Part shown: piece after piece, positions 28,139 to 36,241 of the stretch
How positions within the stretch are numbered: position 1 is the first letter of the stretch
Layout: every line of letters begins with the position of its first letter
Origin: Longilinea sp.
GTDB taxonomy: Bacteria > Chloroflexota > Anaerolineae > Anaerolineales > Anaerolineaceae
DNA: 36,241 bases
Direction of reading: 5' to 3'
NCBI GenBank assembly: GCA_026645875.1
Contig: JAPKMQ010000005.1
Location: forward strand, 1-36,241
Program-made: the position numbers and the translations under genes
The notes under the pieces: generated by a model
The model's input: the letters and a program-made list of their open reading frames with translations, nothing else
Told to the model about the DNA's origin: nothing
Databases searched by the model: none

Positions 28139-28975
28139 TTACCGGTTGCCGGCATTGCGGCGGCGAACAATGTACTTGTCAGTCTGCTTGTTTTTACGGG
28201 TCTTGTAACCGCGCGTCGGCATACCCCAGGGGCTCTTCGGGCCCGGCATACCAGCAGGTTGACGGCCTTCACCACCACCGTGGGGATGATCCCGCGGGCT
28301 CATGGCAGTACCACGCACCGTCGGGCGGATGCCCATCAGGCGTTTGCGGCCAGCTTTTCCCAGCTTGATATTGCTGTGTTCCAGGTTGCCCACCTGGCCA
28401 ATGGTGGCGTAGCACACCTGGCGAACCAGGCGAACTTCGCCGGAGGGCAGGCGCAACTGTGCGTAGTCGCCTTCCTTGGCCAGCAACTGAGCCGCCGTGC
28501 CAGCCGAGCGAACCAACTGACCGCCGCGGCCTTCTTTGAGCTCAATGTTGTGGATCATGGTGCCAACCGGGATGTTGGCGATGGGCAGGCTGTTGCCGGG
28601 GCGGATTTCCGCCTGCGGGCCAGTCAAAATGCTGTCGCCCACCTTGAGTCCAACGGGTGCCAGGATGTAGCGTTTTTCGCCGTCGGCATAGACCACCAAC
28701 GCCAGGCGGGCAGTGCGGTTGGGATCGTATTCGATCGCCGCGACTTTGGCCGGGATGTTGATCTTGTTGCGCTTGAAATCCACCAGGCGGATGTACTGGC
28801 GCACGCCGCTGCCCTGATGGCGGACGGTGATCTTGCCGTACATGTTGCGGCCACCCGTGGCGCGCCGGATCACGATCAGGTTGCGTTCGGGGGTCGTCTT
28901 GGTGATTTCTTCGAAGCTGTAGCCGGTCTTGTTGCGTTGACCCGGCGTAATTGGTTTGTAGACTTTAATACCCAT
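28139..28975 (-). CDS. rplB: 50S ribosomal protein L2
   Basis: [16 protein letters not shown]...NPHD-type region [30 protein letters not shown]. Confidence 0.97.
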   Translation of the reverse strand: MGIKVYKPITPGQRNKTGYSFEEITKTTPERNLIVIRRATGGRNMYGKITVRHQGSGVRQYIRLVDFKRNKINIPAKVAAIEYDPNRTARLALVVYADGEKRYILAPVGLKVGDSILTGPQAEIRPGNSLPIANIPVGTMIHNIELKEGRGGQLVRSAGTAAQLLAKEGDYAQLRLPSGEVRLVRQVCYATIGQVGNLEHSNIKLGKAGRKRLMGIRPTVRGTAMSPRDHPHGGGEGRQPAGMPGPKSPWGMPTRGYKTRKNKQTDKYIVRRRNAGNR

Positions 28976-29277
28976 TATTCCACCCCTTCAAAGATCGCAA
29001 TTCGGTCTTCGGGCGCCAGGGTGACAATCGCCTTCTTGTATCCAGCGTTGCGGATGGCAAGCCGGCGGCTGCGCGCACGGCGGGTGCGCTTGGGCGTAAC
29101 ATTGATCACATTCACCCGCAGCACTGTTACATCGAACAACGTTTCAACCGCATCCTTGATCAGGGTTCGATTGGCATCGACTGCCACTTCAAACACGTAC
29201 TGATGCAGGCGATTGGCCTGGAAATTGGACTTTTCAGTCACCAGCGGGCGGCGGAGTACATCGTAAATCGTGCTCAT
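28975..29277 (-). CDS. rplW: 50S ribosomal protein L23
   Basis: [57 protein letters not shown]. Confidence 0.96.
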   Translation of the reverse strand: MSTIYDVLRRPLVTEKSNFQANRLHQYVFEVAVDANRTLIKDAVETLFDVTVLRVNVINVTPKRTRRARSRRLAIRNAGYKKAIVTLAPEDRIAIFEGVE

Positions 29278-29290
29278 GGTTCTCTCCTAC

Positions 29291-29917
29291 CTATCCCAGG
29301 TTGGTCTGCAATACGTCCAGCGCAGACAACGGCAGAACGAGCTTGTCATACTGCAGCAAATCGTGGACGTTGAGATATCCGGCCAGCAAGATCTTGGCAT
29401 CCGGAATATTCTGGGTGGAACGGATCACATCCGCGTAGGTTTCCTTGGCCGGAATGAGGATCAGCGCGCTGGCTTCACCCACCAGGGTGTTGAGCGCTTT
29501 GGCCATCAAACGGGTCTTGGGCTCAGAAACCTTCAGTTCATCCACCACGACAATCGCGGCTTCCGACGCCTTCACCGAAAGAGCCGAGCAAATCGCAGCA
29601 CGGCGCATCTTGCGGGGCATGGCAAGGACGTAGGAATGCGGGTGCGGCGTGTGAACGCCACCGCCACCCTTCCAATGCGGGGCCCGCGTGGAACCCTGGC
29701 GTGCGCGACCGGTGCCCTTTTGCTTCCAGGGCTTGCGACCGCCGCCAGCAACTTCACTGCGGGTCTTCGTGTCATGAGTGCCCAGGCGGGCGTTCGTCAA
29801 CTGGCGAACATGTGCCTGGTGCATCAGATCGACATCAATCAGGGCTTCGAAAATCGCGGGCGGAAGTTCCACCGAGCTGACTTTCTGACCCTCCATGTTC
29901 AATACATCGACTACCAT
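29291..29917 (-). CDS. rplD: 50S ribosomal protein L4
   Basis: [23 protein letters not shown]...[34 protein letters not shown]. Start moved from 29968 to 29917. Confidence 0.96.
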   Translation of the reverse strand: MVVDVLNMEGQKVSSVELPPAIFEALIDVDLMHQAHVRQLTNARLGTHDTKTRSEVAGGGRKPWKQKGTGRARQGSTRAPHWKGGGGVHTPHPHSYVLAMPRKMRRAAICSALSVKASEAAIVVVDELKVSEPKTRLMAKALNTLVGEASALILIPAKETYADVIRSTQNIPDAKILLAGYLNVHDLLQYDKLVLPLSALDVLQTNLG

Positions 29918-29948
29918 AGTATTCGCTCCCTCAGTCCAGGTTTGCCGG

Positions 29949-30584
29949 TTACTGCTTGCGCGCTTCATTGATCAGCACCAGGCCGCCACGCGCGCCAGGG
30001 ACTGCACCGCGAACACCGATCAGGTTCCGTTCGGCATCCACCAGCACAACCTTGAGACTCTGCGCAGTGACGCGGTCATCGCCCATATGACCTGCGCCGC
30101 GAGAGCCCTTGTAAACACGACCGGGGGTAGTGGTAGAGCTGCGGGAACCTGGCCCGCGCAGACGGTCAGATTGACCGTGCGTCTTCGGACCACCGCGGAA
30201 ATGATAGCGCTTCACACCACCCGCAAAACCCTTACCTTTACTGGTGCCTATAACATCAACGCGTTCCCCGATACCGAACACCGACACCGTGACCTGGTCG
30301 CCTTCTTTCACTTCGGCGGTCTTGGTGCGGAATTCGCGCAGGAAACGCATTGGAGGCAAGTCAAGGTTATTGCGCTTGAGGTGACCCATTTCACCGCCAG
30401 TCAGGCGTTTGGGTTTCACCTCACCGTAACCCAATTGCACGGCCAGATAACCTTCATTTTCGGGCGTGCGCACCTGGGTAACGTAGCATGGCCCAGCTTC
30501 GATGAGCGTTACAGGAATTGCCACGCCGGTTTCATCGAAAATCTGGGTCATGCCGATTTTCTTGCCGATCAGCCCTTTGAACAT
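29949..30584 (-). CDS. rplC: 50S ribosomal protein L3
   Basis: [40 protein letters not shown]...[31 protein letters not shown]. Confidence 0.97.
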   Translation of the reverse strand: MFKGLIGKKIGMTQIFDETGVAIPVTLIEAGPCYVTQVRTPENEGYLAVQLGYGEVKPKRLTGGEMGHLKRNNLDLPPMRFLREFRTKTAEVKEGDQVTVSVFGIGERVDVIGTSKGKGFAGGVKRYHFRGGPKTHGQSDRLRGPGSRSSTTTPGRVYKGSRGAGHMGDDRVTAQSLKVVLVDAERNLIGVRGAVPGARGGLVLINEARKQ

Positions 30585-30761
30585 ATCTCGGTTTTCTCCT
30601 TCAAAGTATTGGTCCGGGGACTGTCAACCTGGGCTTGGTTGCATCATCCCTTTACGGCAACACAGTCAATCGGTCTGCTGCGAAACTGTGCGATTTGTAG
30701 TTCGCATGCAGATCCGTTCTTGCGCTGCCTGAGTTATCGGGTTTGCACCCGAAACTTTACA

Positions 30762-30790
30762 AGTATACTCGACAACCCTATTTTCGCCAA
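30762..30790 (-). promoter_or_regulatory. sigma70-like promoter upstream of rplC
   Basis: Minus strand TTGGCG-17 nt-TATACT inside the unusually long rpsJ-rplC gap. Confidence 0.6.
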
Positions 30791-30828
30791 GGGTTTTGGC
30801 TTTTTTCAAACAACCCTAACCCGCGTGC

Positions 30829-30867
30829 AAGGCGGTCGATCGGCACCATCTGCCAATCAACCGCCTT
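30829..30867 (-). promoter_or_regulatory. strong intercistronic hairpin after rpsJ (attenuator/processing/terminator-like)
   Basis: 16-bp stem AAGGCGGTTGATTGGC/GCCGATCGACCGCCTT (two G-U) with 7-nt loop, 36 nt after the rpsJ stop; no U-tract. Confidence 0.6.
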
Positions 30868-30903
30868 ACTTGCGGATGCGGAAAATATGACCGCGATCAG
30901 TAA

Positions 30904-31212
30904 TTAAATCTTGATCTCGATATCGACGCCCGCGGGCAGGTTCAAGCGCATGAGCATGTCGATGGTCTTCGAATCGGGATCCAACACGTCAATCATGCGA
31001 TTGTGCGTGCGAATCTCAAAATGCTCGTGTGAGTCCTTGTCGATGAAAGTCGAGCGGCGAACCGTGAACTTCTCAATCTTGGTGGGCAGGGGCACGGGGC
31101 CAACTACGCGCGCGCCGCTACGTTCCGCCGTCTCAACAATCCGCTTGGCAGACTGATCGAGCACGCGGTGGTCATACGCCTTCAAACGAATCCGAATCCG
31201 CTGTTTAGCCAT
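30904..31212 (-). CDS. rpsJ: 30S ribosomal protein S10
   Basis: [51 protein letters not shown]. Confidence 0.97.
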   Translation of the reverse strand: MAKQRIRIRLKAYDHRVLDQSAKRIVETAERSGARVVGPVPLPTKIEKFTVRRSTFIDKDSHEHFEIRTHNRMIDVLDPDSKTIDMLMRLNLPAGVDIEIKI

Positions 31213-31222
31213 TTCTATCCAC

Positions 31223-32425
<1,203 letters not shown>

Positions 32426-32470
32426 TGGAACAATCTCCCTTGAAAATTTCCTTCGTAAATAATCGATTCG

Positions 32471-34546
32471 TTAGCGATTTAAGATCTTTTCGGCAACCGA
32501 TGCCGGCACTGGAGAATAGTGATCAAACTCCATGGTGAAAACACCGCGGCCCTGCGTCGCTGAACGCAGTTCGGTTGCATAACCAAACATCTCTGCCAGG
32601 GGAACTTGTGCGTGCACGGCTTGAGCATTCGCCGGACGAATTTCGGTGCCCTCGATGATCGCCCTGCGGGCGCTCAATTGGCCAAGCACATCGCCCAAGT
32701 ACTCCTCAGGCATTGATACTTCCACCTTCATGATCGGCTCAAGTAGCACGGGAGCGCCCCTCTGGAAACCTTCCTTGAAGGCGAAAATCGCCGCCATCTT
32801 GAAAGCCATTTCAGAAGAGTCTACCTCATGGAATGAGCCATCGGTGAGGGTTACAGTGATGTCGGTGACAGGATATCCAGCCAATACACCCGTTTCGCTG
32901 GCTTCTTTTACGCCTTTTTCGACAGCCGGGATGTACTCTTTGGGGATCGCGCCACCAACAATTTTATTCTCAAAAACAATACCCGCGCCAGGTTCGCCCG
33001 GGGCCATATCGAAAACGACATGCCCGTACTGACCGTGACCACCGGATTGTTTGGCATACTTGTAGTTGATTTTCGTCACCGGGCGGGTGATGGCTTCGCG
33101 GTAGGAAACCCGCGGCCGGCCGACGTTGGCCTGAACGCGGAACTCGCGCAGCATGCGGTCCACCAGGATGTCGAGGTGAAGCTCGCCCATGCCAGCGATG
33201 ATCGTCTGCCCGGTGGCTTCGTCTGTGCGCACGCGGAAGGTCGGATCCTCTTCAGCTAGGCGATGAAGCGCTTCGCCCATTTTTTCCTGATCGTTGGCTG
33301 TTTTTGGCTCGATGGCGACGTAAATGACTGGATCCGGGAAGGTGATGTTCTCCAGGACCACCGGTGCCTTTTCAAAACAAAGCGTGTCACCCGTGGAGCT
33401 TTCCTTCAATCCCAGCACCGCACCAATATCGCCCGCCAGCACTTCGCTCACGTCCTCACGGCGGTCGGCATACATGCGCAGCAGCCGGCCGATGCGTTCG
33501 CGGCGGCCCTTAACCGAGTTGTACACCATTTCGCTTTGCGTGATCTTGCCGGAATACACCCGGAAGTAGGCCAGGCGGCCAACGTACGGATCGCTGACGA
33601 TCTTGAAGACCAGGGCAGCCAGCGGCTCATTCTCATCGGTTGGGCAGATGATTTCGCTGCCGTCGGATGGCTTTGTGCCGCGTGCCGCGGGGATGTCGAT
33701 GGGCGAAGGCAGGTAGTCGATCACCGCGTCCAGGATAGGTTGAACGCCTTTATTGCGCAGGGAGGATCCGCAGAAGACCGGCGAGGCCTTGTATGCGATG
33801 ACTGTCTTGCGCAAAGTAGCCTTAAGTTCATCCAGGCTAATCTCTTCGCCTTCCAGGTACTTGACGATCAGGTCATCATCATGCTCGGCGATCTTTTCGA
33901 CCAGCTCAGCGCGTTTTGCCTGCGCTTCTTCGAGTAGATCGGCCGGGATTTCAGCAATGCGGGGTTCGCGGCCCTGTTCGTCTTCCCAGTAGATGGCCTG
34001 CATGGTAAGCAGATCCACCACACCGCGGAAGTTGGATTCGCTGCCGATGGGGAGTTGCATGGGCAGCGGGTTTGCGCCCAGGCGCGAGCGGATCGATTCG
34101 ATCGTGCGCTCGAAGGAAGCGCCAACCCGGTCCATCTTGTTGACAAAACAGATGCGCGGGACCCCATAGCGGTCAGCCTGTCGCCAGACAGTCTCGCTCT
34201 GCGGTTCAACGCCCTGCACGGCATCGAAAACAACCACGCCGCCATCCAGCACGCGCAGAGAGCGCTGCACTTCGGCGGTGAAATCGATGTGACCGGGGGT
34301 ATCGATCACATTGATCTGGTAGCCTTTCCACTCAGCAGAAACAGCCGCAGATACAATGGTGATTCCCCGTTCACGTTCCTGGGTCATCCAATCCGTTACG
34401 GTGGTACCGTCGTCGACTGAGCCGATCCGGTAGGTTTTACCGGTATAGAAAAGAATACGCTCAGTCGTCGTGGTCTTGCCAGCGTCGATATGAGCTATGA
34501 TGCCGATATTACGGTACCGCTCTAGCGGATAGTTACGAGCCATCAT
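32471..34546 (-). CDS. fusA: translation elongation factor G
   Basis: [26 protein letters not shown]...[19 protein letters not shown]...[24 protein letters not shown]. Confidence 0.97.
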   Translation of the reverse strand: MMARNYPLERYRNIGIIAHIDAGKTTTTERILFYTGKTYRIGSVDDGTTVTDWMTQERERGITIVSAAVSAEWKGYQINVIDTPGHIDFTAEVQRSLRVLDGGVVVFDAVQGVEPQSETVWRQADRYGVPRICFVNKMDRVGASFERTIESIRSRLGANPLPMQLPIGSESNFRGVVDLLTMQAIYWEDEQGREPRIAEIPADLLEEAQAKRAELVEKIAEHDDDLIVKYLEGEEISLDELKATLRKTVIAYKASPVFCGSSLRNKGVQPILDAVIDYLPSPIDIPAARGTKPSDGSEIICPTDENEPLAALVFKIVSDPYVGRLAYFRVYSGKITQSEMVYNSVKGRRERIGRLLRMYADRREDVSEVLAGDIGAVLGLKESSTGDTLCFEKAPVVLENITFPDPVIYVAIEPKTANDQEKMGEALHRLAEEDPTFRVRTDEATGQTIIAGMGELHLDILVDRMLREFRVQANVGRPRVSYREAITRPVTKINYKYAKQSGGHGQYGHVVFDMAPGEPGAGIVFENKIVGGAIPKEYIPAVEKGVKEASETGVLAGYPVTDITVTLTDGSFHEVDSSEMAFKMAAIFAFKEGFQRGAPVLLEPIMKVEVSMPEEYLGDVLGQLSARRAIIEGTEIRPANAQAVHAQVPLAEMFGYATELRSATQGRGVFTMEFDHYSPVPASVAEKILNR

Positions 34547-34576
34547 ACACCTATAATGCTTTCAGATCAGGTCCAA

Positions 34577-35044
34577 TTACATGCGGTAGTGCGAGAAGGC
34601 CCGGTTGGCTTCCGCCATCTTGTGGGTTTCTTCGCGCTTGCGAACCGCAGGGCCCTGATTGCTGGCAGCATCCAGGATCTCGGAAGAAAGCTTCTCCGAG
34701 AAGGACTTTCCGGTGCGAGCCCGGGCAGAGTCGATGATCCAGCGCATGGCCAACGCCATCCGCCGTTCAGTCGGCACTTCCATGGGGACCTGGTAGGTAG
34801 CGCCACCGACGCGGCGGGGGCGGACTTCCATCACAGGACCGACATTCTTGAGCGCCTGCTCGAGAACGTCCACGGGATCACGGCCGGTTTTTTCTTGCAC
34901 GATGTCCAATGCCCCATACATCATGCGCATGGCCGTGCTCTTCTTGCCGCGGCGCATAATATGATGCACAAAGGTCTGGACGAAAATATTGTTGTAACGA
35001 AAATCGAGTGGGACGACCCGCTTTTCTGGAGTAGTACGACGCAT
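34577..35044 (-). CDS. rpsG: 30S ribosomal protein S7
   Basis: MRRTTPEKRVVPLDFRYNNIFVQTFVHHIMRRGKKSTAMRMMYGALDIVQEKTG. Confidence 0.97.
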   Translation of the reverse strand: MRRTTPEKRVVPLDFRYNNIFVQTFVHHIMRRGKKSTAMRMMYGALDIVQEKTGRDPVDVLEQALKNVGPVMEVRPRRVGGATYQVPMEVPTERRMALAMRWIIDSARARTGKSFSEKLSSEILDAASNQGPAVRKREETHKMAEANRAFSHYRM

Positions 35045-35078
35045 TAAAACTTCTCCATTGAAGGACTAAAGAACAGAA

Positions 35079-35498
35079 TTATTTCTTGGCTTTCTTGGAA
35101 CCGTACTTCGAGCGCGCCTGAGAACGCTTGGCAACGCCGGTGGTATCCAAGGTACCGCGAACAATGTGATAGCGAACGCCAGGCAGGTCTTTCACACGAC
35201 CGCCGCGAACCAACACAACCGAGTGCTCCTGAAGCTGGTGGCCTTCACCGGGGATGTAGGCCGTAACTTCGATACCGTTGGTCAGGCGCACGCGGGCAAT
35301 CTTGCGCAGTGCCGAATTCGGTTTCTTAGGAGTCATGGTGCGGACAATGGTGCAAACGCCGCGTTTCTGCGGCGCGCCAGCTTCCTGCATGGTGCGGCGT
35401 TGCTTCACGGTGTTAAGCGTGAACTGCAGCGCGGGCGCCTTGCTCTTGGCCTTCTTGGTCTCACGACCTTTGCGGATCAACTGATTGATTGTGGGCAC
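35079..35498 (-). CDS. rpsL: 30S ribosomal protein S12
   Basis: [24 protein letters not shown]...[70 protein letters not shown]. Confidence 0.98.
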   Translation of the reverse strand: MPTINQLIRKGRETKKAKSKAPALQFTLNTVKQRRTMQEAGAPQKRGVCTIVRTMTPKKPNSALRKIARVRLTNGIEVTAYIPGEGHQLQEHSVVLVRGGRVKDLPGVRYHIVRGTLDTTGVAKRSQARSKYGSKKAKK

Positions 35499-35558
35499 TT
35501 TCTTTCGCCTCCGAATAATGAACTTGCTACGTTATTTTGCCTTGTTTTCCCAAGCAGC

Positions 35559-35585
35559 GAGGCCATCGCCAGCAATGATGGCCTC
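35559..35585 (-). promoter_or_regulatory. hairpin in rpsL 5' leader
   Basis: Perfect 9-bp stem GAGGCCATC/GATGGCCTC with 9-nt loop, between the promoter at 35631-35659 and rpsL. Confidence 0.5.
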
Positions 35586-35630
35586 ACCTTGTATCCATGA
35601 AATTACGAATGGTAAGGGCAACGAAAGGCG

Positions 35631-35659
35631 ATTATATCATCAGGGTATAGGAGCGTCAA
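35631..35659 (-). promoter_or_regulatory. strong sigma70-like promoter of the str operon (rpsL)
   Basis: Minus strand TTGACG-17 nt-TATAAT immediately after the rpoB stop codon. Confidence 0.82.
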
Positions 35660-35665
35660 GAATTT

Positions 35666-36241
<576 letters not shown>

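Noticed and set aside
33263-33937. 224-aa plus-strand ORF antisense to fusA
   Set aside because: Shadow of the conserved EF-G frame.
35079-35498. Possible streptomycin-resistance substitution in S12
   Set aside because: The region reads [11 protein letters not shown], with the wild-type lysine retained.

Overview
The window looks chromosomal, and gene content and protein style suggest Chloroflexota/Anaerolineae (inference). Nearly everything is on the minus strand. From right to left it holds: the rpoB 3' end; the str operon (rpsL-rpsG-fusA-tuf); an S10/spc/alpha ribosomal supercluster (rpsJ ... secY-adk-map-rpmJ-rpsM-rpsK-rpsD-rpoA-rplQ) continuing into truA-rplM-rpsI; a DUF302-like gene; mazG; a low-GC polytopic membrane protein; a tryptophanase-like beta-eliminating lyase with a lipoprotein gene (plus strand); an envelope-stress-like module (GGD-repeat beta-solenoid/SHOCT-like proteins followed by an ABC transporter with two paralogous permeases); and a membrane-arm complex I cluster nuoA-H-J-K-L. 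I added an in-frame rpmJ and a partial nuoL that are missing from the ORF track. The best candidates for undescribed biology are: (1) a ~320 bp rpsJ-rplC intergenic region with a 16-bp hairpin, a sigma70-like promoter and a leader with mutually exclusive pairings; (2) a structured rpsM-rpsK intergenic region; (3) the LiaX/YvlB-like GGD-repeat plus ABC module with an operator-like palindrome on its -10; (4) organisational oddities: no rpoC between rpoB and rpsL, no infA between map and rpmJ, and a nuo cluster without peripheral-arm genes. No CRISPR, tRNA, rRNA, phage or transposase was seen. All family calls come from reading the sequences, not from database searches.
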